This document shows, in pieces, positions 8,182-15,217 of a stretch of DNA of 64,000 bases. The position numbers and the translations under genes are program-made. A model generated the notes under the pieces. That model ran no database searches, had not been told where the DNA came from, and saw nothing but the letters and a program-made list of their open reading frames with translations. The stretch comes from Ruminimicrobiellum sp045223915 (GTDB lineage Bacteria > Elusimicrobiota > Endomicrobiia > Endomicrobiales > Endomicrobiaceae). Numbering within the stretch: the first letter of the stretch is position 1; every line of letters starts with the position of its first letter. The DNA lies in NCBI GenBank assembly GCA_045223915.1, contig JBGUZU010000033.1, positions 1-64,000 on the forward strand. Direction: 5' to 3'.

Positions 8182-9075
8182 ATGGATATAAGAGTTTTAA
8201 AATATTTTTTAGCCGTGGCACGAGAAGGCTCCATAACAAAAGCCGCTAACGTTTTGCATGTTACCCAACCTACCCTTTCCAGACAACTGCAGGATTTGGA
8301 AAAAGAGTTAAAGCATAAACTTTTTGTCAGAGGGCAACATTCCGTTTCGCTTACAGAAGAAGGGCACATTTTAAGGCAAAGAGCTGAAGAAATTGTTGAT
8401 ATGGTAGAAAAAACAAAAAACGAGTTTCTTTCAACGAAAGATATTATAAAGGGAACTGTTTATATCGGCAGCGGTGAAAGTGATGCCATAAGTTTAATAA
8501 CCAATATTGTAAAAACTGTTCAAACGGAATATAAAGAAATAAAGTTTGATTTTTTAAGCGGAAATGCGGACGATTTATGCGAAAAGTTAGATAAAGGGTT
8601 ACTTGATTTTGCCATTTTAATAGAACCGGTAAACATATCAAAATACGATTATATAACCTTACCCAAGAAAGACAGGTGGGGCATAATTATGAAAAAGAAT
8701 TGTTCTTTAGCAAAGAAAGAAAATATTAAATTTGAAGATTTAAAAAGTTTACCGCTTATAGTTTCAAGCCAATTACTGAAAAAAACTTCCGTTAACGACA
8801 TATTTTTTAAATGGTTTAAAGGCAATTTAAAAAATTTAAATATTGTTGCAACTTATAACCTTTTTTATAATGCGGGATTAATGGTAAATTCCGGTATAGG
8901 ATATGCTTTAATTTTAGATAAACTTGCAAACACGGCATCAAGTTCGAACTTAACTTTTAAACCGTTAAGCCCGAAACTTGAATCCAATTTAAATATCGTT
9001 TGGAAAAAATCCCAACTGTTTTCCCCCGCCGCCAAAGTGTTTTTTGAAAAGCTGAAAGAAAAGTTTCGAAAATAA
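8182..9075 (+). CDS. LysR-family transcriptional regulator
   Basis: 297 residues. The N-terminal winged HTH (MDIRVLKYFLAVAREGSITKA, TQPTLSRQLQDLEKEL) is followed by a substrate-binding domain from ~90. ATG 8182 is chosen because LysR proteins start at this point; an in-frame ATG at 8143 would add 13 atypical residues. Its divergent arrangement with the acetyltransferase-hydrolase-cyclophilin operon suggests it controls that operon. The effector is unknown. A terminator follows within 5 bp of the stop. Confidence 0.92.
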   Translation: MDIRVLKYFLAVAREGSITKAANVLHVTQPTLSRQLQDLEKELKHKLFVRGQHSVSLTEEGHILRQRAEEIVDMVEKTKNEFLSTKDIIKGTVYIGSGESDAISLITNIVKTVQTEYKEIKFDFLSGNADDLCEKLDKGLLDFAILIEPVNISKYDYITLPKKDRWGIIMKKNCSLAKKENIKFEDLKSLPLIVSSQLLKKTSVNDIFFKWFKGNLKNLNIVATYNLFYNAGLMVNSGIGYALILDKLANTASSSNLTFKPLSPKLESNLNIVWKKSQLFSPAAKVFFEKLKEKFRK

Positions 9076-9115
9076 AAAAAGCAGGGGAAAGTTTTCCCCT
9101 GCTTAAATATTTTTA
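9076..9115. terminator. bidirectional terminator after the LysR gene
   Basis: AAGCAGGGGAAA / TTTCCCCTGCTT-type stem at about 9079-9104. It has an A-run on the left and a short T-run on the right, and sits between the convergent LysR gene and the gene ending at 9125. Confidence 0.75.
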
Positions 9116-9124
9116 CTTCTGTTA

Positions 9125-10135
9125 TTACGGTAATTTGTCGTATTCTTCGTCTGAAATTTCTTCGCACCATTCGGTTGAACCGCCTTCGGACGGAACTTCT
9201 ATTGCTATATGGCTAAACCAACTGTCTTTTGCCGCACCATGCCAATGTTTTGTTTCTGCGGGAATATTTACAACATCACCTTTTTTAAGTTCTTGTGCGG
9301 GTTTACCGGCTTCTTGATAGTATCCTCTGCCGCCGGTAACCAAAAGAATTTGTCCGCCTTTGTGATGTATGTGCCAATTATTTCTGCATTTAGGTTCAAA
9401 TGTTACATTTGCCGTTACAACTTGTTCGGTAGTTAACATATTCAAATAACTTTGACCTATAAAATATTTTGAGTATGGGTTAGGTTCACCGATAGCAAAT
9501 ACTTCTGTTTGCGGTTTTGATGTCATTACAAGAATTTGTGTTACTTGTCCGTCGGTTAAACCGTTATTTTTACCTATTTGAATATGTGCTTTAAGTTGAG
9601 AATCTACACCTTCAATGGAAGATAATGCCGCGATTGTTGCAATTTCTCTTTCTTTATAAGATAAGATTCCTCTTGAAAAAATATCTCCGAACAAATGTTC
9701 TTTTAAATAATCGTCTATTGCAGGAGCAAATTCAAAAAGTTCTCCTTCAACTTTTTGTCCTACAAGTTCTGTTTGAATTTTTGTTCCTATTTTATTTTTA
9801 TCTTCTTTTTTAGATAAAGGTTTTCCTGCTTTACCCTCAATAAAAGAACCGTCTTTCGTTGATTGAAGTAAAACACCTAAAGCATTTAAACTTCTCGGAA
9901 AACCGCAATATGCATAAAGTTGAACCATAATTTCTTTTATTTCGTTTACGGTTAACCCGTCACCTAAACTTTTGTCTACAGATTTTTTTAAATTTTGTAT
10001 ATCACCCGTAGCAGTATACTGAGAAATCGAAACTATATTTTTTTCTTTTGTTGTTAATAAATCATCTGCTGCCATAAGAGTTCCTCCCGAAAAAAATAAT
10101 ACTGCTAACAAACTTATGAATATTTTCTTTATCAT
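9125..10135 (-). CDS. exported carboxymuconolactone decarboxylase-cupin fusion protein
   Basis: 336 residues. Signal peptide 1-22 (LLAVLFFSGGTLMA). Two carboxymuconolactone-decarboxylase-like helical segments follow (NEIKEIMVQLYAYCGFPRSLNAL at ~85-107; YKEREIATIAALSSIEG at ~160-176), then a C-terminal cupin with metal ligands in WHIHHKGGQ and PAETKHWHG. Such fusions are common beside flavodoxins and AKRs, but usually cytosolic. An AhpD-like CxxC is not evident, so peroxidase activity is doubtful; the reaction is unknown. It is preceded by GGAG and by divergent promoters at 10167-10231. Confidence 0.85.
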   Translation of the reverse strand: MIKKIFISLLAVLFFSGGTLMAADDLLTTKEKNIVSISQYTATGDIQNLKKSVDKSLGDGLTVNEIKEIMVQLYAYCGFPRSLNALGVLLQSTKDGSFIEGKAGKPLSKKEDKNKIGTKIQTELVGQKVEGELFEFAPAIDDYLKEHLFGDIFSRGILSYKEREIATIAALSSIEGVDSQLKAHIQIGKNNGLTDGQVTQILVMTSKPQTEVFAIGEPNPYSKYFIGQSYLNMLTTEQVVTANVTFEPKCRNNWHIHHKGGQILLVTGGRGYYQEAGKPAQELKKGDVVNIPAETKHWHGAAKDSWFSHIAIEVPSEGGSTEWCEEISDEEYDKLP

Positions 10136-10166
10136 AGATTTATGCTCCTTGGTATAAATATAATTT

Positions 10167-10197
10167 ATATTATAAAAATTAGAGTTAATGTAGTCAA
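10167..10197 (-). promoter_or_regulatory. promoter of the CMD-cupin gene with a partial MerR-type dyad
   Basis: Minus-strand TTGACT (10192-10197). TATAAT lies at 17 bp (10169-10174), or TAATAT at 19 bp. The spacer holds ATTAACTCTAAT, a degenerate version of the dyad at 13469-13499. Confidence 0.45.
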
Positions 10198-10233
10198 ATT
10201 TTTGCTTTATAAAAATTTAATTTGATAAAATAA
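10198..10233 (+). promoter_or_regulatory. sigma-70 promoter, copy 2 of the repeated promoter sequence
   Basis: TTGCTT (10202-10207), 18 bp, TAAAAT (10226-10231), about 30 bp before the TSCPD gene. The sequence is almost identical to 5123-5160. Its -35 lies 4 bp from the -35 of the divergent minus-strand promoter, so the two are likely to interfere or share a regulator. Confidence 0.55.
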
Positions 10234-10262
10234 ATGTATAAGATTTTTATTGAGGGAAAAAT

Positions 10263-10517
10263 ATGAAAACATATAAAGTAAACACTAACGGAGTCTGTGC
10301 AGCACAGATTTCTTTTTCTTTGGATAAAGGAAACATTTATAATGTAGAGTTTATAGGCGGATGTCCCGGAAATACCGCAGCAATAAGCAAATTAGTTGAA
10401 GGTACCAATGCTCAAAGAGTTGTAGATTTGTTAAAAGGTAATGATTGTGACGGAAAAGGAACCTCTTGTGCCGATCAGTTAGCTCGTGGTGTAGAGAAAG
10501 CGTTGTTAGAAGATTAG
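10263..10517 (+). CDS. TSCPD domain-containing protein
   Basis: 84 residues, the full length for this small cytosolic family. The signature TSCADQLARG is near the C-terminus, and IGGCPGNTAAI in the middle matches the family's other conserved block. The function of stand-alone TSCPD proteins is not established; the domain also occurs at the end of some ribonucleotide reductases. GAGGG precedes the ATG. The last codons and stop lie inside a copy of the purine-tract repeat. Confidence 0.85.
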   Translation: MKTYKVNTNGVCAAQISFSLDKGNIYNVEFIGGCPGNTAAISKLVEGTNAQRVVDLLKGNDCDGKGTSCADQLARGVEKALLED

Positions 10518-10541
10518 ATGATTGGAAGATTTGAAGATTGG
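10507..10541. repeat. dispersed intergenic repeat, copy 2 (purine tract)
   Basis: A tract of GAAGATTAGATGATTGGAAG-type units. It includes the stop codon of the TSCPD gene, so the repeat has supplied or replaced the gene's last codons. The next ~55 bp to the rarA stop hold no recognisable gene. Confidence 0.55.
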
Positions 10542-10597
10542 CAACGACAAAATATTCTTGCAGTTAAACTATAAGCTGTAATCTATAAGCTAAAAAA

Positions 10598-11917
10598 CTA
10601 TTTGTGTGATTTTTTCCACTCTTTTATTTGTTTCAAACGCTCTTTATATTTACTCTCCAAACCTTGTTCCGTAGGATAATAATAAGTTTTATCTTTTAAA
10701 GAATCAGGTAAACATTGCATATTTGTAAGTTTATCTTTTGTATCGTGAGCATACTGATAACCTTTACCGTAATTTAACTCTCTCATAAGTTTTGTCGGGG
10801 CATTTCTTATTACTAACGGTACAGGTTCTGCAAGGTGATTTCTTGCATCTTCGGCAGCAAGATGATATGCCGTATCCATAGCGTTGGATTTCGGTGCCAA
10901 AGACATATAAACAACGGCTTCTGTTAAATGTACACTGCATTCCGGCATACCTATAAAGTGGCAGGCATGATATGCTGCTACTGCAATTTCAAGTGCTCTG
11001 GGATCTGCAAGACCTACATCTTCACTTGCAAACCTTGTAACTCTGCGGGCAATATATAACGGATCTTCTCCCGCTTCCAACATTCTTGCAAGCCAATAAA
11101 CCGCTGCATCAGGATCTGAATTTCGCATGGATTTGTGTAATGCCGAAATTATATTGTAATGTTCTTCACCGTTTTTATCGTATAACAAATTCTTTTTGGA
11201 AATGCATTGTTCCAAAGTTTCTTTTGTAACGGTAATTTTACCGGCTTTATCCATGTCACCGTTTAGAACCACCATTTCCAAAGTTGAAAGTGCGGTTCTT
11301 GCATCACCGTTGGCAAATTCGGCAATAATGTTAAGCATATCATCTGATATTACAACTTTTTCTTTACCGAACCCTCTTTCATCGGTAACAGCTCTTTGCA
11401 AAAGTTTTACCAAATCTTTGGTTTCTATCGGTTTAAAAACAAAAACTTTGCAACGTGATAAAAGAGCGGAATTTATTTCAAATGAAGGATTTTCGGTTGT
11501 GGCTCCTATTAAAATGATGCTGCCTTTTTCTACAAACGGTAAAAAGGCATCTTGTTGTGCCTTGTTAAAACGATGAATTTCATCTACAAACACTATAGTT
11601 TTTTGACCGAACTTTCTGTTGTTTTCGGCTTGAGCCATAACTTCTTTAATATCTTTTATTCCGCTTGTAACGGCAGAAAAATCTATAAATTTTGAGTTGG
11701 TTTTATTTGCAATAATTCTTGCTAAAGTAGTTTTGCCTATTCCGGGATTACCCCAAAATATAATGGAAGAAATCTTATCGTTTTCTATAAGTTTTCTTAA
11801 TATTTTTCCTTCGCCGACCAAATGTTGTTGTCCGACAAACTCTTCCAAATTTCTCGGTCTTAATCGCCAGGCCAATGGTTGGTTGGTGTTATCTTCAAAT
11901 AAAGTTTCTTCTTCCAT
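10598..11917 (-). CDS. rarA: replication-associated recombination protein RarA (MgsA)
   Basis: 439 residues, normal length. This is a clamp-loader-type AAA+ ATPase that acts at stalled replication forks. Walker A is GNPGIGKTTLAR (~56-67) and Walker B is FVDEIHRFNKAQQDAF (~108). Sensor motif GATTENPSFE is followed by SALLSRCKVF with its arginine finger. The C-terminal tetramerisation region is conserved (SDPDAAVYWLARMLEAGEDP, RRVTRFASEDVGLADP). Its start lies 1 bp after the stop of the upstream Nim-like gene, so they may be co-transcribed. Confidence 0.96.
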   Translation of the reverse strand: MEEETLFEDNTNQPLAWRLRPRNLEEFVGQQHLVGEGKILRKLIENDKISSIIFWGNPGIGKTTLARIIANKTNSKFIDFSAVTSGIKDIKEVMAQAENNRKFGQKTIVFVDEIHRFNKAQQDAFLPFVEKGSIILIGATTENPSFEINSALLSRCKVFVFKPIETKDLVKLLQRAVTDERGFGKEKVVISDDMLNIIAEFANGDARTALSTLEMVVLNGDMDKAGKITVTKETLEQCISKKNLLYDKNGEEHYNIISALHKSMRNSDPDAAVYWLARMLEAGEDPLYIARRVTRFASEDVGLADPRALEIAVAAYHACHFIGMPECSVHLTEAVVYMSLAPKSNAMDTAYHLAAEDARNHLAEPVPLVIRNAPTKLMRELNYGKGYQYAHDTKDKLTNMQCLPDSLKDKTYYYPTEQGLESKYKERLKQIKEWKKSHK

Positions 11918-11918
11918 A

Positions 11919-12320
11919 TTATTTTTCCGCTACGGATTTACCTGTAATATGTTCACAGTCCATTTCCAAACACATTACATTCTTTGCATACTTTTCTATC
12001 ATTATATCAATTTCGGAAACATCTTTTGTAAATTTTAAAGATAAGTTACGACAAATTTCTATCGCTTTATTAAAATCTTCAACGATTTTTATTTTACCGA
12101 ACACTATAACACTTTTAAAATACAGAGCCCAATGACCTTCTTTGGCACCATGAAAATATATTTTGTTTTCCTGTTGGTTATAATAAAAGTCTATCGGAAT
12201 ACCGTAAGGATAATCATCATCGCCCAATACGGATAATACACCCCTGACTTCGGTATTTAATATTTCAACACATTCTTCTTGTGTTAATTGTTGTTTAAAT
12301 CGTCTCATCGGTCTGAACAT
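11919..12320 (-). CDS. Nim-like pyridoxamine 5'-phosphate oxidase-family protein with internal deletion
   Basis: 133 residues. N-terminal MFRPMRRFKQQLTQEECVEIL and LGDDDYPYGIPIDFYY match the NimA-like split-barrel flavoprotein family. The family usually has ~25 more residues between the HGAKEGH block and SVIVFGK. Here KEGHWALYFKSVIVFG joins directly, in frame and without a stop. The missing piece contributes to the FMN site, so the protein may be inactive or altered. Full-length relatives reduce nitro-compounds or bind flavin or haem. Reading frame and flanks are otherwise intact. Confidence 0.75.
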   Translation of the reverse strand: MFRPMRRFKQQLTQEECVEILNTEVRGVLSVLGDDDYPYGIPIDFYYNQQENKIYFHGAKEGHWALYFKSVIVFGKIKIVEDFNKAIEICRNLSLKFTKDVSEIDIMIEKYAKNVMCLEMDCEHITGKSVAEK

Positions 12321-12322
12321 TG

Positions 12323-12712
12323 TTAACTCAATTTTTTATATAAAGCTGCAACATCTTTCAACAATGTCGGAATATCCAATTTCTGAGGACATTTCGGTTT
12401 ACATACTCCGCAGTTTATACATTTATCGGCTCTGTTTTCCGCTTTAATACTTTCATAAGCGGCAATAAAATTTTCTTTTTTGTTGTCTGCTTTATATTGG
12501 TTATATATATTGAAATTTTTCGGAATATCTATTCCTAAGGGACACCCTTCACATTGCTGACAATATGTACATGCAATTGTGTCTGCCGTGGTGTTTGAAA
12601 GTTCTTTTTCTGTTGAATTTTTTGTTTCTGCAGAAACTTTTTTGTATATACCCAAAGTAAATGTACCTATTGCGGCAAACAGACCAAACTTCAAAAATTG
12701 TCTTCTATTCAT
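12323..12712 (-). CDS. Tat-signal ferredoxin, internally deleted paralogue of the aldo/keto reductase
   Basis: 129 residues. The twin-arginine leader (MNRRQFLKFG) is followed after ~50 residues by two cysteine clusters, CTYCQQCEGCP and CINCGVCKPKCP, and a KCPQKLDIPTLLK tail. Leader and ferredoxin halves are nearly the same as the ends of the 416-residue protein at 2885-4135, also at DNA level, but the whole AKR barrel is absent. The ATG at 12710-12712 has CGGAGGGA upstream; an upstream in-frame ATG at 12832 would overlap the flavodoxin gene. It could be an exported two-cluster electron carrier for the adjacent flavodoxin (inference), or a decaying gene. Confidence 0.8.
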   Translation of the reverse strand: MNRRQFLKFGLFAAIGTFTLGIYKKVSAETKNSTEKELSNTTADTIACTYCQQCEGCPLGIDIPKNFNIYNQYKADNKKENFIAAYESIKAENRADKCINCGVCKPKCPQKLDIPTLLKDVAALYKKLS

Positions 12713-12758
12713 AAATTCCCTCCGAAAATAAGATTTTAGGCTATATAAAGAAACAACT

Positions 12759-13340
12759 TTAAAAAAACTTAACAGCCCAATCTTTAAGATCTTTTTCGGA
12801 AACTCCGGAACTAAATCTTTTTCCGCTGTCAACTTTAGCTTTCGGTGCTAACTTTCGCATAATGCTGCCGGAATCACCCATTCCCGAACCGCCGGAAGTT
12901 GCAAAAGGGATAACTTGTTTACCTGAAAAGTCATAACTTTCCATAAATGTATCTATAATCGAAGGTTCTCTGTACCACCAAATAGGGAACCCTACAAAAA
13001 TAACATCATATTGACTCATATCTGCAACTTTATTTGCAATAGCAGGTCTGGAATTTCTATCATCCATTTCTACCGAGCTTCTGCTTTTTTTGTTTGTCCA
13101 ATCCAAATCTGCACTTGTGTATGGTTGTGCAGGCTTAATTTCGAATAAATCTGCTCCGGTTGCTTTAGAAAGTCTTTCTGCAACCTTTGCCGTTACTCCG
13201 CTTGCACTGAAATATGCTACCAAAACTTTCTTGTTGCTTTTTGATTCTGCCATAACCTCGCCTCCATTATTATTTTTGAACAACATAAATCCACAAGTTA
13301 AAATTGTTACCACTACTGCACAAACCATTATTTTTTTCAT
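12759..13340 (-). CDS. exported flavodoxin-family protein
   Basis: 193 residues. An N-terminal hydrophobic segment (residues 4-22) serves as signal or anchor. It is followed by a flavodoxin-4-type domain: FMN loop FSASGVTAKVAE, ADLFEIKPAQPYT, FVGFPIWWYREPSIIDTF and PFATSGGSGMGDS. Cytosolic relatives are common beside AKRs; the export signal is unusual. The gene is 47 bp upstream of the Tat-ferredoxin and presumably in the same operon, giving two exported electron carriers. The leader of ~120 nt runs from the MerR-type promoter at 13469-13499 across a repeat copy. Confidence 0.87.
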   Translation of the reverse strand: MKKIMVCAVVVTILTCGFMLFKNNNGGEVMAESKSNKKVLVAYFSASGVTAKVAERLSKATGADLFEIKPAQPYTSADLDWTNKKSRSSVEMDDRNSRPAIANKVADMSQYDVIFVGFPIWWYREPSIIDTFMESYDFSGKQVIPFATSGGSGMGDSGSIMRKLAPKAKVDSGKRFSSGVSEKDLKDWAVKFF

Positions 13341-13360
13341 AAAAACCCTCCGGATTTGTT

Positions 13361-13429
13361 AGAAGATTAGATGATTAGAAGATTGGAGGATTGGAAGCTA
13401 ACTTGTAAAATTTGTTAAAAACAAATTTT
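13361..13429. repeat. dispersed intergenic repeat, copy 3 (purine tract + triloop hairpin) in a 5' leader
   Basis: Purine tract 13361-13397 (AGAAGATTAG, GATTGGAGGATTGGAAG). Hairpin 13407-13429 has a 10-bp stem AAAATTTGTT / AACAAATTTT and an AAA loop. The copy lies inside the predicted untranslated leader of the flavodoxin-ferredoxin operon. Confidence 0.6.
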
Positions 13430-13468
13430 GTTATCTTTTAATTTCCTTTTCCATTCTTCTATCTTATT

Positions 13469-13499
13469 ATTTTATAAGTTAGAGTAACTCTAATGTCAA
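13469..13499 (-). promoter_or_regulatory. MerR-type promoter/operator upstream of the flavodoxin operon
   Basis: Minus-strand TTGACA (13494-13499), a 19-bp spacer with the perfect dyad TTAGAGT-T-ACTCTAA, and TAAAAT (13469-13474). It is the best dyad of the three related promoters in this island. Confidence 0.75.
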
Positions 13500-13510
13500 G
13501 AAAATATTAT

Positions 13511-14323
13511 TTATTGTTGAACAAAAGCAAACTGATATTTGCCGGTTTCATCTTTTTGCAATTTACCTATACCGCAATTCAAAAGGTGTGCACCTGCGAT
13601 ATATTTGTCGCTGTCTGCATAGTCTTTCAAAACTTTTTTCCTTACAGATAATGCCTGTATAGGATCTGTATCATATACCAAAAAAATTTCGGGATCTTGA
13701 AATTGTATAGGTGCATGTAAAATATCGCCCCATACCAACATTGTTTGTCCTTCGCTTGTAACTTCAAACATTGTGTGTCCTAAAGTATGGCCGAATGCCG
13801 GAACAGATTTTATAAAGGGCAATATTTGTTCGTTTTGTTTAAATGATTTTATTCTGTTCGGATATGCCAACAAGACTTCGGAAGTTTTGTTTGCATCGAT
13901 TTCTTCTTGAGCAATATAAACATTTGCTTTGGGGAATGTTTTGTTATAGTCGTTTATAAGACCTGCTATGTGGTCATAGTGCATGTGTGTAATGCATATA
14001 GTATCTATACTCTTTGGTTCGACATTAATACTTTTTAATGCTTCCAACAATGCAGGCGCATTTATGCCTGTATCAAACAATATTTTGTGGTCACCGGTAT
14101 CAACATAAAAAACATTTATTGCAGATGCATTTGAGTCTGTTTGATTTAAAAACTCTTCCAACTTTTTAGTATCTTTATAACGGAACAATTCTTTTTTGTG
14201 GTTCATTGATTGTATTTTTATTGCGGTTACATCAAATTTACCGAGCTTCATATTTACGGTATTTGCAGCAAATAAACAAGTAGTTAAAAATAACATCGCC
14301 ATTATTGAAAAAAATTTTTTCAT
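13511..14323 (-). CDS. exported metallo-beta-lactamase-fold hydrolase
   Basis: 270 residues. Signal peptide 1-19 (MKKFFSIMAMLFLTTCLFA). The MBL fold has the zinc motif THMHYDHIAG (HxHxDH) near residue 115, plus PAFGHTLGHTMF and VWGDILHAP supplying later ligands. It resembles the quorum-quenching lactonase/alkylsulfatase-like MBL branch rather than true beta-lactamases; the substrate is unknown. The promoter at 13469 faces away from it. It precedes that operon and follows tRNA-Ser on the same strand. Confidence 0.85.
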   Translation of the reverse strand: MKKFFSIMAMLFLTTCLFAANTVNMKLGKFDVTAIKIQSMNHKKELFRYKDTKKLEEFLNQTDSNASAINVFYVDTGDHKILFDTGINAPALLEALKSINVEPKSIDTICITHMHYDHIAGLINDYNKTFPKANVYIAQEEIDANKTSEVLLAYPNRIKSFKQNEQILPFIKSVPAFGHTLGHTMFEVTSEGQTMLVWGDILHAPIQFQDPEIFLVYDTDPIQALSVRKKVLKDYADSDKYIAGAHLLNCGIGKLQKDETGKYQFAFVQQ

Positions 14324-14429
14324 AACAACACTCCTTTTTACAAAATATCGTTATTATTTTAGACTTCCGTTCCAGCTTATTGTTACAATCAATATTATAC
14401 AAAAATGTATTATTAAAAATAAAAAAATC

Positions 14430-14521
14430 CGGAAAGGGAGGGATTCGAACCCTCGGTACAGGCTTTCACCTGTACACCGGTTTAGCAAACCGGCGCACTA
14501 GACCAACTATGCGACCTTTCC
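14430..14521 (-). tRNA. tRNA-Ser (anticodon GCT)
   Basis: Class II tRNA with a long variable arm. Acceptor stem GGAAAGG/CCTTTCC. Anticodon stem CCGGT/ACCGG around the loop TTGCTAA gives GCT. The variable arm is GTACAGG..CCTGTAC, and the T-arm has GGTTCGAATCC. The discriminator is G. CCA is not encoded. Confidence 0.95.
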
Positions 14522-14594
14522 AGATTATTCTCAAATTATATCATAATTTGTTTTTTTCTACAATTTATCGTCGTAGAAAAACTTGTCAAAAAAC

Positions 14595-15200
14595 TTATTT
14601 CTTAAAGAAACTAAACAATTTACTGAAGAAACCGCCTTCTTCTTTTGCTTCTTCTTGTTTAGGTTCTGTTGATTTTGCTGCTGCTGTTTGTTGTGCTGCA
14701 TTTGCTGCTGTTGTTGCAAGATCTTTTGTTGAAACTTCTTCAGATGTTGCATATTGTATTGCTGCTGCCGTTGCTGCTGCTGTTGCCATTTCAGAAACGG
14801 TTGCGGAAGAATTCTTTATTGTGTTAACTGCTGATTTAACCGCACCTGCTTTTTCCAAAAGAGGAACAATTTTATCACCGTATTTTACATTGTTTTTTGC
14901 ATAATCCAAAGCTGTTTTTCCGAGAACATCTGCTGCATTAACATCTGCACCTTTGTTCAACAACAAACCAACTATAGCAACTGCTGAAGATGATGTGTTT
15001 TCGCAAGCTGACATCAAAGCTGTTTTTCCTGTTTCTTTTGCAACAGCATTTACATCAACCGTACCTGTTGTTAACATACTTTGTATTGCTGCTATTCCGC
15101 CTTCTTTACAAATGTCAATAAACTGTGATGAATCTGCTGCATAAACCGAAACTGCTGCCAAACTTACAAATACTGCTACCAACATTACTAACTTTTTCAT
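14595..15200 (-). CDS. exported ankyrin-repeat protein
   Basis: 201 residues. Signal peptide MKKLVMLVAVFVSLAAVSVYA. About three ankyrin-like repeats follow at ~25-115 (GKTALMSACENTSSSAVAIV, LLLNKGADVNAADVLGKTAL), then an Ala/Thr-rich stretch (~118-175), an acidic linker and a basic FF-rich C-terminus (GGFFSKLFSFFKK) that could be an amphipathic membrane-binding helix. Ankyrin repeats mediate protein contacts; the partner is unknown. It sits 17 bp downstream of etfA but has its own ribosome site. A role in the cell envelope is inferred from the signal peptide only. Confidence 0.75.
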   Translation of the reverse strand: MKKLVMLVAVFVSLAAVSVYAADSSQFIDICKEGGIAAIQSMLTTGTVDVNAVAKETGKTALMSACENTSSSAVAIVGLLLNKGADVNAADVLGKTALDYAKNNVKYGDKIVPLLEKAGAVKSAVNTIKNSSATVSEMATAAATAAAIQYATSEEVSTKDLATTAANAAQQTAAAKSTEPKQEEAKEEGGFFSKLFSFFKK

Positions 15201-15217
15201 TTTACTTTTACCTCTCC

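Noticed and set aside
14380..14904. Plus-strand open frame of 174 codons
   Set aside because: It runs across tRNA-Ser in antisense and then the ankyrin gene; composition is an artefact of the Ala-rich repeat codons.
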